A stretch of 64,000 nt of DNA from Symbiodinium natans (GCA_905221605.1 CAJNDS010002379.1:720001-784000); one strand, 5' to 3'. Positions 1-11,009 are shown, counted from the first letter of the stretch. Notes: generated by a model not told the origin, from the letters alone. Numbers and translations are program-made.

Positions 1-676
1 CTAAACCTCAAGCCCTAAATCCTAAACCCTAACTCAAACGCAAAATAAGTCAACTTAGGACTGCACCTAAACTTTAAACCATCCCAAGCATACCCAAGAA
101 GGGTCTGGTTTACGGTTTAGGGCCTCAATGGCAAGCAGTACCCACTTCTACCTACTTATAGTCCCCTGACTTAAAAAGCTTATCAGTGGGGCATAACTAC
201 TGCTAGAATTGCCCCTAAACCCTAAACCCTGAACCTCCTAGTACGGTTTGCAATTTATAGCCGCTTGCCCGACTCAAACTGGACCCTAAAGCCTAAAACC
301 TAAACCCGAAACCCGAGAGTGCAGACTTAGCCTACAGACAATGGACTTGCATGCAGACCTGCCCAACCTCACGCTCAATGTCTTAAGGGGCATAAGGAGG
401 GGGGCCATAGAAGGGGCCCTTTTTTTCCTTTGTAACCCTTATATAAATATACCTGAAATAGTCCCGATATACCGATGAAGCCCCTAAACAACCCGAAACT
501 CTAACCCCTGACAATTAAGCCCCGCTGTAAAGGTCCCTCCTCCTTTACATGGTAGCCCAGTAACCATAATATTATGATAAGGGCACCCTTTTTGGTTGGT
601 TAATAGGGTTTGGGGTTTAGGGTTTAGGATGTAGCCCTAAACCCTAAACCCTTATTACCTACCCTAAACTGAGGGC
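1..676. repeat. Degenerate telomeric words with a family D MITE-like remnant
   Basis: Scattered short runs of CCCTAAA and TTTAGGG with many point variants. At about 533-596 is a segment with GTAGCCCAGTAA, AATATTA and AAGGGCACCCTTTTT that recurs at 28,632-28,720, so I place it in a dispersed family (D). No open frame worth calling is seen here. Confidence 0.7.
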
Positions 677-689
677 CTAGGCCGCCCCC

Positions 690-1090
690 CTACGTTGGGG
701 GGTGGCGTTTAAGCCCTTCGACCTCGATGGCGCAAGCCGACCCAGGTCGTTCGCGCGCCTCCCACAGCCCGTAGGTCGGTAGCACCCACGATGGGCCCGG
801 TACCGGAGCACGTCCTCCTCGGGACCAGTACTGGTCCCTTTGCTTAGATGTAAAAAGGCAAGGACTTTGATGGCCAAAATGGCCCTCCAATGTTGCTTGT
901 GTAAGTAAGCTGTTGTCTTGAGTTTAGGCCTAGACCCTAAAGAAGAAATAGGTTCGGGTGGCTTTGCCGCCTTGGACGGCGTGGGGTGGGAAAAAAGTGT
1001 GGAATGGCCCTGCACAAAGGCTCTTTCGCACCTCACGAAGCTTTCGAGCTTGATCCAAAACCTGACCTTCACAGCATCTACGCCCTGTTA
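690..1090 (+). repeat. Left copy of subtelomere-like dispersed repeat
   Basis: About 400 bp that recurs in the same orientation at about 62,975-63,500. Shared blocks in the same order include GCAAGC.GACCCAGGTCG, GCCTCC..CAGCCC, GAGTTTAGGCCTA..CCCTAAA, GGACGGCGTGGGGTGGGA, ATGGCCCT.CACAA, and CTTCACAGCATCTAC. The 131-codon minus-strand frame over it (677-1072) is not conserved as a protein between the two copies, so I treat this as non-coding repeat. Confidence 0.85.
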
Positions 1091-1290
1091 CCCTAAACCC
1101 TAAACCCTAAACCCTAAACCCTAAACCCTAAACCCTAAACCCTAAACCCTAAACCCTAAACCCATTAGGGGGCCGGCGCTGCTTTCTGCCGATCCGCCTT
1201 GGTGGGCAGATTGGCGACCTCGGAATGTTTAGGGTTTAGGGCTTAGGGTTTAGGGGTTAGGGTTTTGGGTTTTGGGTTTTGGGGTTAGGG
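1089..1290. repeat. Convergent telomeric cassette, core 1163-1228
   Basis: About 10 CCCTAAA units, a 66 bp GC-rich core, then TTTAGGG words. All three plus frames of the core are open. On the minus strand an AG|G edge at 1218 opens a 17-codon frame (VANLPTKADRQKAAPAP) that stops at TAA 1165-1167. It could be a terminal exon, but shortness makes this weak. Confidence 0.8.
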
Positions 1291-1390
1291 TTCAGCACTC
1301 CGGGTCATTATTATGGTTAAGTTTTATGTATGGCTCTGCTATAACACCCACCCACCCAGGAATCCCATTACATTGAGAAAGCAAACAACT

Positions 1391-1536
1391 GCCATATTCT
1401 GAAAATACAGCGGCCTATTCTGAAATTAGAGCGGCCTTATTCTGAAAATCAAGCAGCCTTATTCTGAAAATGAAGCAGCCTTATTCCCAAAATAAAGCGG
1501 CCTTCTTCTGAAAATAAAGCGGCCTTATTCTGAAAT
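1391..1536. repeat. 22-bp minisatellite, about 6.6 units
   Basis: Tandem units of the form GCGGCCTTATTCTGAAAATA with 21-22 bp period and a few substitutions per unit. It is unrelated to the telomere word. Confidence 0.92.
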
Positions 1537-1617
1537 TCACTTACGGTCTTGCTATATATGGCAGAGAGGGCTTAAGGTTTAGGACTTAGAGTTGGGGGTT
1601 TAGGCTTTAGGGTTTCT

Positions 1618-2050
1618 AGTCCTAAACCCTAAACCCTAAACCCTAAACCCTAAACCCTAAACCCTAAACCCTAAACCCTTTGGTTCAAGGCTTGGGATGC
1701 ATGGCTTGGGAACAGGTTGGCTAAGCCGGGTTCAGCCAAGCTTAGGGTTTCGGCCATTGACCCCCAATACCCCGAACCACCCGAAACTCGAAACTCTAAT
1801 CCTGCGTACTCTACACTACTGTACTGGGTAAGCCTTCATGTAAACCCTAAACCCTTTCAGGGGATCTATTTTCGAGGTCCTCCCCGACAGGTTTCCAGAA
1901 GATCCGATTTTGCGGCTTGCAGTAGACCCCGCGGAGGCTCCCCCATCCGGCTTTAGGCACTATGAGGGCTTACTAGCTAGGACTTTAGCGTTTAGGGTGT
2001 AGGGTTTAGGGTTTAGGGTTTCGGGTGTAGGGCTTAGGTCTTAGGGTGGG
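1618..2050. repeat. CCCTAAA array, 300-bp spacer, TTTAGGG array
   Basis: A perfect CCCTAAA run (1618-1679) and a TTTAGGG run (1985-2045) enclose 305 bp, the longest enclosed segment in this part. The spacer has a 79-codon plus-strand frame (1717-1956) interrupted by telomere words. It has no recognisable domain. Confidence 0.65.
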
Positions 2051-2766
2051 GACATGGCCCCTGAATAATGGCCCTTAGAAGGGGAAAACCCCCCTGATAG
2101 ACGCCTTCTATACCCCATACAACCCAAAGGCCCATACGTCAGAGGTCTTCAACGGAGGCAAGGGGCCGTACTCAGGGCCCATAGCCCTAAACCCTAAACC
2201 CTCAAACCTAAACCCTGAACCTTGAACCCTAAACCCCTAGATTCGGGTGAATGGGCAAACAATAAATCTTGAAGGCCGCGAGTGAAAACTCCAAACCCTG
2301 AAGCCCCTGAGCCCTAAAACTCTGCAACCTAAACCCTAAACCTTAAACCCTAAACCCTAAAACCCCGAACCCTATGCCCTATCTCTCGCTCTAAAACCGT
2401 AAACCCTAAACATCTAGACCCTAAAGTTATCTAAGCTCTAAAACCGTAACAACACTGAGACCCTAAAATCCCAAGACCCCAAAGCCCCTTAACCTTAAAA
2501 GTCTAAAGCTCGGAAAACCCCAAAAGCCCCAAAGCCCTAGAAGTCCAAACGCCTGAAAAGCAAAATGAAACCTAAAGCCCTAAAAACCCTAAACCTTAAG
2601 ACCCTAAAATCCGTCAGGAAACAAGCCAATGCCTAAAACCCTAAAACCCAGAAACCCTGAACCCCCTTTCACCCCCATAAGTCTGAACCGCTGAAAATGC
2701 TAAAACGCATTATAAGAACCAAAAGTCTAAAACCCTGAAAACCCCCAAGAAAAACCCTAAAGCCCT
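2051..2766. repeat. Degenerate CCCTAAA/CCCTGAA words
   Basis: More than 700 bp of variants of the C-strand word (CCCTAAAA, CCCGAAA, CCCCAAAG, GCCCTAAA). No gene, inverted-repeat element or long unit is visible. Confidence 0.8.
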
Positions 2767-3012
2767 GACAACCCTAAACCACCCTAAACCCTAAACCCTA
2801 AACCCTAAACCCTAAACCCTAAACCCCGCATACTTCAAAAACCCACTGCTGGGAGCCCCTGCGGCTGTCGTCAGGGAGTTCCGCGGCCCGGAGCGTGGGG
2901 AAGGGGCACCTCGGATCAAGAGGCTGCTCTTAGGAGGGTTTTGGGGAGATCTTGTTGGGTTTAGGGTTTAGGGTTTAGGGTTTAGGGTTTAGGGTTTAGG
3001 GTTTAGGGCTTA
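2767..3012. repeat. Convergent telomeric cassette, core 2827-2957
   Basis: The core is open on both strands. The plus frame includes LLGAPAAVVREFRGPERGEG, continues through a basic/hydrophobic stretch, and meets GTTGGG at the TTTAGGG array. The minus frame (2926-2834, 31 codons) starts after AG and ends at GTATGC. It is exon-like, but the strand is undecided. Confidence 0.78.
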
Positions 3013-4206
3013 GGGCTTTGGGTTTCTAGAGGGTTTTGGGGGAGATTCGAGGATTTGGGGTTCAGGGTTTAGGGTTTAGGGATACTATAGGGTGTTGGCG
3101 GAGATTATGGGGTTTAGGGTTCAGGGCTTAGGGTTTAGGGCTTAGGGATACTATAGGGTTTTGGGGGAGATTCTATCATGGGTTTCACCCCGCAGGTCCC
3201 CCCCTAAAAAACCTGAATTAGGCTTGATTATCACTGAATAGCCTTAATCGTCGGGGAACCTCGATGGGGAGAATAGGGGGGGGGGGTAGGAGTGGAACGC
3301 ATGATTATAGGGTTCGAGGTTTAGGGTGTAGGGTTTTCGGGTTTCGGGTTTCGGGTTTTAGGGTGTAGGGATTTAGGTTTCGGGTTTAGTGCTGTAGGGG
3401 TTAGGGTTTAGGGCCTTTAGGGTTTTAAGGGTATAGGGTTTGGGGAATTTGGTTTAGGGTTAGGGTTCTCAGGTCTAGGGTTTTAGGGGTACTATTGGGT
3501 CTAGGGATTTAGGGTTCAGGGTCTTAGGAATCTAGGGATGTAGGGTTTGAGGGCCTTGGGTTCTGTTTAGGGTTGTGTCCTCCGCCTCATCCCTCAAAAA
3601 CCTCAACCCCGCCTGGACCCCAACCCTGGACCCTAACCTGTAAACCCTGAATAGATCCTTAACCCTATACACCACCTGTAAACCCTGAATAGATCCTTAA
3701 CCCTATACACCCTAAACCCTAAACCCTATAATCCCTACTTCGAATCTTCACCCTAAAAACCCTGAACTGTAAGGATAGAACTTATCAGGCCCGCGCCCTA
3801 AGCAACCAACCTGGGTCAACCCTGAACCCTAAACCCTAAAACCCTAAAACCCTAAACCCCAAACTCTAAGCCCTAAACCCTAAACCCCTAAGCCCTAAGC
3901 CCTAAACCCTAAGCCCTAAACCCCAAACCCAAAACTGAACCCTAAACCTCAAACCTGAAAGTTTGCACCAGCCTGTTTCGCTTTACACGCACCTTCAGCC
4001 TGATCACTGCAACCGAAGCCCCCTTTTTGGTTTTGAGGGGGTTCTGAGGGAACCCCCAACCCTAAAAAAAAAGAAAAAGTGCCTACTCTCGAAACCCTAT
4101 AACTCCCCTCCCCAAAAAAAAAACAAAACCTTAACTATCTCATGAACCCTAGAACTCCCGTAGCACCTCCCTAAGAAACCGAAACCCTAATTAACCCTGA
4201 AAGCCC
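3013..4206. repeat. Degenerate G-strand then C-strand telomeric words
   Basis: TTTAGGG variants to about 3580, then CCCTAAA variants. At 3654-3715 a 33-bp segment with CTGTAAACCCTGAATAGATC is duplicated in tandem. At about 4006-4056 is a segment (TTTTTGGTTTTGAGGGGGTT...GGGAACCCC) that recurs at about 5582-5630. Confidence 0.75.
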
Positions 4207-4502
4207 CAAACTCTACAACCTGAACCCTAAACCCTCAGCCCTCAACCCTAAACCCCTAACCCCTAACCCCTAAACCCCTAAACCCTAAACCCCTAAACCC
4301 TAAACCCTAAACCCCAAACCCTAAACCCTAAACCCTAAACGCAGCACCAGGGACTCGAGGTCTCTGACGTTGGAGTGGAAACGGGCGCCCCCCGCCGGCG
4401 GCCGAAGACATCCAAGCCTGCTGGGCGCTGGAGGGTTTAGGGTTTAGGGTTTAGGGTTTAGGGTTTAGGGTTTAGGGTTTAGGGTTTAGGGTTTAGGGTT
4501 CG
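4207..4502. repeat. Convergent telomeric cassette, core 4341-4433
   Basis: A long CCCTAAA arm, a 93 bp core and a perfect TTTAGGG arm of about 10 units. The minus frame from AG at 4428-4429 to GTGCTG at 4347 is open (26 codons, contains GGARFHSNVRDLESL). The plus strand is also open. Confidence 0.78.
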
Positions 4503-4505
4503 GGG

Positions 4506-4604
4506 TTGGGATGTTCCCCCTGATCCTAACTGTCCTTAAACGGGATTCTAGTACCCCCGATGTTGATCCCTATCAAGGACTGTTAGTATAAGGGGACATC
4601 CCAA
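4506..4604. mobile_element. MITE-like element family C, intact copy 1
   Basis: Terminal inverted repeats TTGGGATGTTCCCC / GGGGACATCCCAA bound about 99 bp. Inner parts are also inverted: ACTGTCCTTAA and CAAGGACTGTTAGT. It matches the copies at 31,514 and 51,586. There is no coding capacity. Confidence 0.88.
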
Positions 4605-4676
4605 GTTCAGGGCTTAGGGTTTAGGGTTTAGGGTTTAGGGTTTAGGGTTTAGGGTTTAGGGTTTAGGTTTTTAGGG
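4605..4676 (+). repeat. TTTAGGG array directly after the family C element
   Basis: Eight near-perfect TTTAGGG units begin within about 10 bp of the element's right end. Confidence 0.9.
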
Positions 4677-5099
4677 AGTTGTATCACAAGCCCTAAACCC
4701 AAGGTCCACTGAAACCCTCAGCACCTGAACACCCTTGCAGCCTGAGAATCTTGTGAGTTGCCTCAGGAGCCTGTAGAAGTTTGAGACGAATCATGTACAG
4801 AGAACTTTGTCTTGCTGTTAAACCCTAGAAAACCCTAAACCATATTCAGCCCTCAACCCTCAAAGCCCCAAACGCCCGAACAAAAACGACAAAATAACCT
4901 AAGAAACCAAAAAAACCTTAAACAAAAAACCCAAAACAATCAACAAACAAAAACAAAACCCCAAAAAGCCCTAACATCCCCCAACAAACCCAAAAACCCC
5001 GAAAACCCTCAAAGCTCTAAAAGCCCTAGTAACCCTAGCCGCCCTAAAAACCCTATAAACCCTAAACGCACTAGACACCCTAATCACCCTAAACCCTAA
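4677..5099. repeat. Degenerate C-strand words, A-rich stretch
   Basis: CCCTAAA variants with an A-rich section (about 4860-4990) of AAAAC-type words. No gene is seen. Confidence 0.7.
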
Positions 5100-5350
5100 A
5101 CCTGAAATGCCCTACACGCCCTAAACCCTAAACCCGAAACCCTGAACCCTAAACGCCCTAAACCCCTAAACTCTGAACCCTAAACCCTAAACCCCAGATG
5201 GGGGCGTTGTGGGTTTGCACCTCCAGTGGCTTCGGCGATGATCTCCTCCCCGCTCCGGGTCTTGGCCGCTCGAGGGGTAAAGGGTTGAAAGGGGTTTAGG
5301 GTTTAGGACTTAGGGCTTAGGGTTTAGGGTTTAGGATTCAGGGTCTAGGG
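5100..5350. repeat. Convergent telomeric cassette, core 5194-5292
   Basis: The core carries a minus frame 5268-5221 (AAKTRSGEEIIAEATG) set between AG and GTGCAA. Flanking arms are degenerate CCCTAAA and TTTAGGG. Confidence 0.7.
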
Positions 5351-6110
5351 GTTTGGGGCTTGCGTAGGGTTTAGAGGCCTGGTACAAGTCCTTACTGCGC
5401 TCGCGACCAACTTAGAATCATGCATCAACCCGGGACGTGATCCGTCATAGGGTTTAGGCTTTAGGGCTTAGGGTTTTGGGTTTAGGGTTTTCTGAAACAA
5501 AACCTGCCTTTGTACACAGAATCTGTTGTCTATCAGTTAGCCCCACTAGTTCTGCTAAACCCAGGAGTAACCTAGGAATAAAAAGGGTGCCCGTTTTTGG
5601 TTTTAAGGGGAGTATCAGGGAACCCCAACCACTTTTCGAGAAGGCCAGGCTTCAAAACTTTATAAACACATGTGGCTACATGTTGGGTTATGCTGAATAG
5701 AGCTCAGCTTGCTTTTGGTTTAGGGTTCAGGGTTAAGGGCTTAGGGTTAAGGGCTCAGGGTCCAGGGTCCCCAAGCCCTAAACCCTAAGCCCTAAACCCT
5801 CCAGGGTCTTGGGTCTAGAGTTTACGGTTCGGGTTTTGAGACTGTAAAGCATCAACCCAAAATCCGAAGGAACAGGAAAAGTGATGAACCTGATGCGCCA
5901 TTGGCCCCGGTCTTGGCAAGGGTTCAGGGTTCAGGGTTCAGGGTTCAGGGTTCAGGGTTCAGGGTTCAGGGTTCAGGGTTTAGGTTGAGTCCAGCGAAGA
6001 AAGGGTCTATCTCTTGGGGGATCAGCATAGCTCAGACGTTTTGTGTAGGGTTTCTGGCTTAGGTTTTGAGGTTCAAAGTTGAGTGTAAGCAACCCTACAG
6101 TGGATCCACG
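5351..6110. repeat. Degenerate telomeric words with a TTCAGGG array
   Basis: It contains nine TTCAGGG units in a row (about 5920-5985), a variant used nearly exclusively in that block, and the second copy of the TTTTTGGTTTT..AGGGAACCCC segment (about 5582-5630). Confidence 0.82.
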
Positions 6111-6343
6111 GCCCTAACCCTAAACCCTAAACCCTAAACCCTAAAGTCTCAGTCCCCCAAGCTGCCACACCGACCCTCACAAGTCCCCTGAGCGGTCGAC
6201 TGACCCTTCATCTCGCTCATAGTAGCCTCGGATCTACAGGAGGTGGCTAAGGGTTTAGGGTTTAGGGTTTAGGGTTTAGGGTTTAGGGTTTAGGGTTTAG
6301 GGTTTAGGGTTTAGGGTTTAGGGTTTAGGGTTTAGGGTTTAGG
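6111..6343. repeat. Convergent telomeric cassette, core 6146-6249
   Basis: 104 bp core, with the right arm 13 perfect TTTAGGG units. Minus frames (ATMSEMKGQSTAQGT or YYERDEGSVDRSGDL) lie between AG|G at 6226 and GTGAGG at 6180. The plus frame SCHTDPHKSPERSTDPSS is also open. Strand undecided. Confidence 0.8.
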
Positions 6344-7130
6344 ATCTGAGGGATTTGGAGTTGAGGGTGGCGTCTTGGGCTTAGGGGATTTGAGGGTGTA
6401 GGGTTTTAGGGACTTGCCTTGCGGGATTTGGGACTTGGGGCGGGGTGAGGGTGTTTTTATGGACATAAAGGGGGTACCCGGGATTGGAGGACTTAGGGTT
6501 TCGGGATTTGCGGGTTTCTCTTCGACAACAAACAAGAAGAAACAAAGGCTAAACTTTCTTACTTCACTGCCAACATAGGGATACCCACACTTGTTTTCGG
6601 CCCACGATTGGCGAACTAAGGGTTTTGGGATTCGAGGGTTGCGGGCGGTTTGGCTAGCCTAAACCAACAACTCTAAACCCGAAACCCGAAACACTAAACT
6701 AGGTTTATGGAGGCCAGGCATTCCTGGTGAGGCACCGGGTTTCCCGGATAAGGCTTAGGGCTTAGGCTTTGGAGTTTAGGTCTTAGGGCTTAGGGCGTAG
6801 GCTTTGGAGTTTAGGGTTTAGGGTTTAGGGCCTAGGCTTTGGAGTTTAGGGCTGAGTGTTAGGATTCAGGGTTCAGGGATCGTGAGAACCAAGCCAAAGC
6901 AAGCCCGAAAGAACCCGACACCCCAAAAGAATCTCAACCTTAAACCCTAAACCCTATCTAAACCCTAAACCCTGTGAAGCGAAGATAAGCTGACACTGCT
7001 TGAAACACATTTCGCAGGAGTCGGAAGTATTGTCCCGGGATCACAAGAGCACATCTTCCCTGACAGACGCTATCACTGCAAGAAGGGCTGAATCCGTGGG
7101 TATCAGTAGGGTTTAGGGTTTGGGGTTTGC
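6344..7130. repeat. Degenerate words, several TTTAGGG variants
   Basis: A 6716-6850 block repeats GGCTTTGGAGTTTAGG three times. Otherwise there are mixed telomere variants with short unique pieces at 6536-6640 and 6990-7110. No recognisable gene. Confidence 0.65.
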
Positions 7131-7251
7131 TTATAGTAAAACCTAAACTTCAAACCCTAGACCATTGAGGCTAGACCCTAGGGCTGATCCTGCACCATGG
7201 ACTCGGGACTATCAGAGGGTCGGGTAGAAGCGACATATCTCCTCTTCTTCC

Positions 7252-7585
7252 ACCTCAAAAAGGATCTCTTGTCTCGCGGAATGCAGGAGTGAGCTTTGGA
7301 AATCCTAGCGCCGGCAGCTCAACAGCCGCGCACTCTAATACGAACTGGAGGTAAGTTTCATCTGTCAACGCATTCCGGATTGAAAGGCTCAGACGATCAT
7401 CGAAGGGACTTCCTGGGCTTCTCCCATCTATCCCTGCCTCTGCCATCTCTTGGAGAATGATATCCAGTAGCATGTGAAGACCTCCCCCATAGAGATCCGA
7501 ATTGAGCCGGAAGAAGTGTGGCAGCAGAGGCTTCCCCTGCCCACGAGTGGAAAGCCGTGTGGCACTAAGTGCATATGTAGCACTG
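7252..7585 (-). CDS. Unidentified open segment, possible exon
   Basis: About 110 codons are open on the minus strand, reading LPHFFRLNSDLYGGG, then LHMLLDIILQEMAEAGIDGR, then SLSIRNALTDETYLQFVLE and ending with TGA at 7252-7254. The stretch is free of telomere words, is not G+C-extreme and has amphipathic, protein-like composition. I do not recognise a family. An AG|G at about 7479 could be an acceptor. It could be a longer exon, a decayed gene piece or chance. Confidence 0.4.
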
Positions 7586-7656
7586 TCTCAGTGTAGGACT
7601 CCTTGAAGTGAGCAAGAGAGTGATTAGGCTTTCCGGTTTACGGGGCTGAGGTTGGG

Positions 7657-7872
7657 GAACCCTGAACCCTGAACCCTGAACCCTGAACCCTGAACCCTAA
7701 ACCCTAAACCCTAAACCCTAAACTCTAAACCCACCAGGTGCTTCGAAGCCGCCGCCGCCTCTGCCGAGGCCCTGCAACGCCCTTGCCTCTAGCAGGATTC
7801 TTGGGTTTAGGGTTTGGGGTCGAGGGGTTTAGGGTTTAGGGTTTAGGGCCTAGGGTCTAGGGTCTAGGGTTT
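7657..7872. repeat. Convergent telomeric cassette, core 7732-7802
   Basis: The left arm mixes five CCCTGAA units with CCCTAAA. The core minus frame 7786-7735 (QGRCRASAEAAAASKHL) lies between AG|G and GTGGGT. Composition is alanine/arginine-rich. Confidence 0.78.
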
Positions 7873-8788
7873 AAGGATCGGCTGTCTCGGACTTGATTCG
7901 AAGCTGAAGGGCTAACCGAAAGTGAAGGACTTGTACCTAAGATAAGGTTATAACTACAAGTATCCTGAACCCTTTTACTTATTTAATGTCTATGGCCACT
8001 AGTCATGTAGGGCTTTTGTTACTGCTCAGTATCTAGAGCTCCGCGCTACCTCTGGCTCCACGACCCAGCTTACCTCCACAGCCATTCAATCCGCAAGGCT
8101 TCAGGCAAACCCTGAACCCTAAACCCTAAACCATAAACCCTAAACCCTGAAGGCTTTAAAGGGATGCCCCAACCAGCAGCCCACCTTATGCCAAACTCTA
8201 ACACGCCCAACACCCTAAACCCCAGCCCCTAAAACTAAACCCTAAAACCCTCAAACCCTAGACTATGGACTTTAGGGGTTTAGGGTTTTAGGGCTTAGGG
8301 TGTCCACCATTCCCAAGTAACAGAGCATGCCCAGGGTTGAAGCATGATTCTAAGTTGGTTGCCCGCGAGCTCAGGCCTACCCTAAGCCCGAAAACGCCTG
8401 GACTCTGAATCCGAAGCCCAAAGCCCCAAAACCCCAAAACCCCAAAGCCCCAAAACCCCCAAAACTCCGAACCCCTGTAATGTCTCCCCACCCCCCCGCC
8501 CCCCACAACTCAAATCCCCATAAAACCCAAGCCCCTAATTCCCAAAACCCTTCACCCCTAAAACCGCAAAAGCCCTTAAGCCCCCAAAGGCCCAAAACCC
8601 CAAAACCCCCAAGACACTAAACCTATAAAGCCCTGCGCGCCAAAACCCCAAAACCCTGAACCCCTGACCCCTATTCTCAAACCCCCAAACCCAAACCCCT
8701 AAAGCCCTAAAGCCCTAAAATGCTTCACCTCTACACTCTTAAAGCCCTAAACCCTAAAAGCCCCTGAACCCCCTACACCCCCTAAGGC
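7873..8788. repeat. Unique spacer then degenerate C-strand words
   Basis: 7873-8110 is largely unique with no convincing frame. 8150-8788 is CCCCAAA/CCCTAAA variants. The two overlapping 72-codon minus frames at 8288-8595 (GFWGFGVLGFWGFG) are only translated repeat. Confidence 0.7.
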
Positions 8789-9077
8789 AACCCTAAACCC
8801 TAAACCCTAAACCCTAAACCCTAAACCCTAAACCCTAAACCCTAAACCCTAAACCCTAAACCCTCCCTGAACCCTGAACCCTGAACCCTGAACCCTAAAC
8901 CCTAAACCCTAAGCCCTAAACCCTAAACCCTAAACCCGAGCCTGCTGACGCACCACGCGCTCTTCCACCCGTAGTTGGCTGCATTTGGTGCAATGCGTGC
9001 CTCAGTAAGGGGGCACCCGGAGTTTAGGGTTTGGGGTTTAGGGTTTAGGGATTGGGGTTTAGGGTTCAGGGGCTTAG
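8789..9077. repeat. Convergent telomeric cassette, core 8937-9021
   Basis: Plus strand: a pyrimidine-rich stretch ending in AG at 8974 precedes a 10-codon frame (LAAFGAMRAS) that meets GTAAGG at 9005, a textbook donor. Minus strand: AG|G at 9000 and a frame ARIAPNAANYGWKSAW to GTGCGT. Both are plausible. It is one of the best splice-like cores. Confidence 0.8.
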
Positions 9078-9241
9078 GGGAGTGGGGTCAAGAGTTTAGG
9101 GCTTTTCGGAAGATTAGGGGTTTAGGGGCTAGGGGTTTAGGGCTTTAGGGTTGTGGGATCATGTGAAGCTTTCTGTTGGTGATCCTGGTGACCCTGAGAG
9201 CCTGTGGACCAGAGCTCCTCCACAGCATACGCAGCATCGAC

Positions 9242-9300
9242 GAGGGTTTAGGGTTTAGGGTTTAGGGTTTAGGGTTTAGGGTTTAGGGTTTAGGGTTTAG
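9242..9300 (+). repeat. TTTAGGG array
   Basis: Eight perfect units adjoining the open segment at 9301-9513. Confidence 0.92.
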
Positions 9301-9513
9301 TGTGCCAGGCACTGCCTTAGCAACAGAAAGAAGCTCTACGATCATTTTTTCGCATGGAGTGTTCTTGATTCCATCCAAATCACTGGTGAACGACGCCTGT
9401 GTCGAACAAGTTGTACTGTACCTCGCGTGAGCCCACGCATGTACCGCAAGAGCAAACCCTCGCGCAGTGTGATTTACCATCGCCTGTCTCTTCGATTGCC
9501 ACACCTCAATGTG
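9301..9513 (-). CDS. Unidentified open segment, possible exon
   Basis: About 70 codons on the minus strand, including RGFALAVHAWAHARYST, TQASFTSDLDGIKNTP and EKMIVELLSVAKAVPGT, run straight into the TTTAGGG array. The family is not recognised. The sequence is unique in the window and free of telomere words. Possible exon or gene fragment truncated by telomeric repeats. Confidence 0.35.
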
Positions 9514-9533
9514 CTCAGCCCCTTCAAACTCCT

Positions 9534-9809
9534 AAACCCTAAACCCTAAACCCTAAACCCTAAACCCTAAACCCTAAACCCTAAACCCTAACTGCTGCAA
9601 TGGCAGCAGATGGCAGCAGATAGCCTGTGGGTGCCCGCTCCGTCACTAGGCCTCCACGAGCAAGAGAACGAAACAAATGTGACAAGGAGGCTCTCCAGGA
9701 CGGAAGTCTGTCGAGTCTTTCGGGTGCAGGGGTTTAGACCCTCAATCCTAAACCCTCTTTTGAGGCTTTAGGGTTAGGGTTTAGGGTTTAGGGTTTAGTC
9801 TAGGGTTTT
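9534..9809. repeat. Convergent telomeric cassette, core 9593-9765
   Basis: This is the longest core of the series (173 bp). It opens with a short GGCAGCAGAT duplication. Minus frames are open in two parts (TSVLESLLVTFVSFSCSW; VTERAPTGYLLPSAAIAA). The right arm is short. Confidence 0.68.
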
Positions 9810-9977
9810 CAATCCTAAGCCCAAACTTAAAAACGGGTCTCAAACCAGCATGGAAACGAGAAATCCCGGTGAACAACTCTGTTTATTTATCTCAGTGGCT
9901 GCATGGGACAAGAGGTTAACATGTTTTTCGAGCTTATCATGTCTCCGCAACAAGAGTAAGGGCAACCAGCTCAGCAC

Positions 9978-10277
9978 CTAAGCCCTGAACCCTGAACCCT
10001 AAACCCGAACCCTAAACCCTGAATCCCAAATCCAAAACCCTAAACCCTAAATCCTACGTAAATCCTAAACCCCAAGCCCCAAACCCCAAACCCTAAACCC
10101 TAAACCCTAAACCCCAAACCCTAAACCCTTGCCCCCTGAGGCTCCGGCTGCCACCTGGGTTGGGTGTGCCACAGTCGCAGATCCTCGAACTTTGGACTCA
10201 GGTTTAGGGTTTAGGGTTTAGGGTTTAGGGTTTAGGGTTCAGGGTTCAGGGTTTAGGGTTTGGGCTTCAGGGTTTAG
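9978..10277. repeat. Convergent telomeric cassette, core 10133-10199
   Basis: A 67 bp core. Minus: AG|G at 10183, frame DLRLWHTQP, then GTGGCA. The left arm contains CCCCAAA and CCCTAAA words, the right arm TTTAGGG with two TTCAGGG. Confidence 0.75.
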
Positions 10278-10280
10278 AGT

Positions 10281-10421
10281 TTCCTGAGTCCGAGTACTTA
10301 AAGGAGCAGGGAACTCAATAAGTGGGGTTATATGTAAGGTAGCTATACTTACAATTCCTGATTATAACCCCAATTAAGGTACTCATATCCCTACTTACGA
10401 AGTGCCAAGATCCTCCAAGTA
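10281..10421 (-). mobile_element. MITE-like element family B, copy 1
   Basis: Read on the minus strand it starts TACTTGGAGGATC and includes GGGGTTATAA and CCCTGCTCCTTTAAGTA. It matches 22,044-22,221 on the plus strand and part of 20,493-20,572. It is AT-richer than its surroundings and non-coding. Confidence 0.8.
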
Positions 10422-11009
10422 CGCTTTAGGGCTTCGGGTTTCAAATTTCATGGGGCCGATTGCCCACAAATTTTCCGGCCCCAGACAGGGATTCATGTTC
10501 AGGGTTCAGGTGTTCAGGTTTAAAGTTGAGGGGGATGAGGGGTTTAGGACGCGGGAGTCGACTTATGCATGTCGAATTTACTAAACACTAATCCCTAAGC
10601 CCTTGAGCCCTAAATCTCGAATCCCAAAGCCCAAAACCCTGAACCTCAACATCCACAGTGGGGATTCATTTGGGGGGTTGAAGGGTTTAGGGTTTTGGGT
10701 GCGGGCTTAGGGTTTAGGGGTTTAGGGTTTAGAGTTCAGGGTCTAATTTGGGTTTGGGGCAAATTGAAGGTCCTGGCAGACACTTCTTTGATGAGCCTTC
10801 ACACACCTAAACCCTAAAGCCGCGACCCTAAACCCTAAACCCTAAACCCGGAACCCTGAACCCCTGAACCTTAAACCCTAAACCCTAAAAGAGCCTCTTG
10901 GGGTCAAAAGTTCGACAGACCTGGTGAGAGATGTGGGGTGCTCAGGGATGTTACGGGTAAACCCTACACCCTAAGCCTGGGTTGCGGCCCTCAGGTTTCA
11001 GCTCCCTAA
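10422..11009. repeat. Degenerate words with short unique pieces
   Basis: Mixed telomere variants. The 60-codon plus frame at 10,402-10,584 overlaps the family B end and repeat words and is not supported as a gene. Confidence 0.6.

Noticed and set aside
1391-1536. CRISPR-like array
   Set aside because: The 22-bp units are contiguous with no unique spacers; it is a minisatellite. No other candidate array or cas-like gene exists.
1717-1956. 79-codon plus frame
   Set aside because: Contains telomere words inside and has no recognisable domain; kept only as part of a spacer description.
8288-8595. Two overlapping frames rich in GFWGFG
   Set aside because: Translated CCCCAAA/CCCTAAA words, no independent coding evidence.
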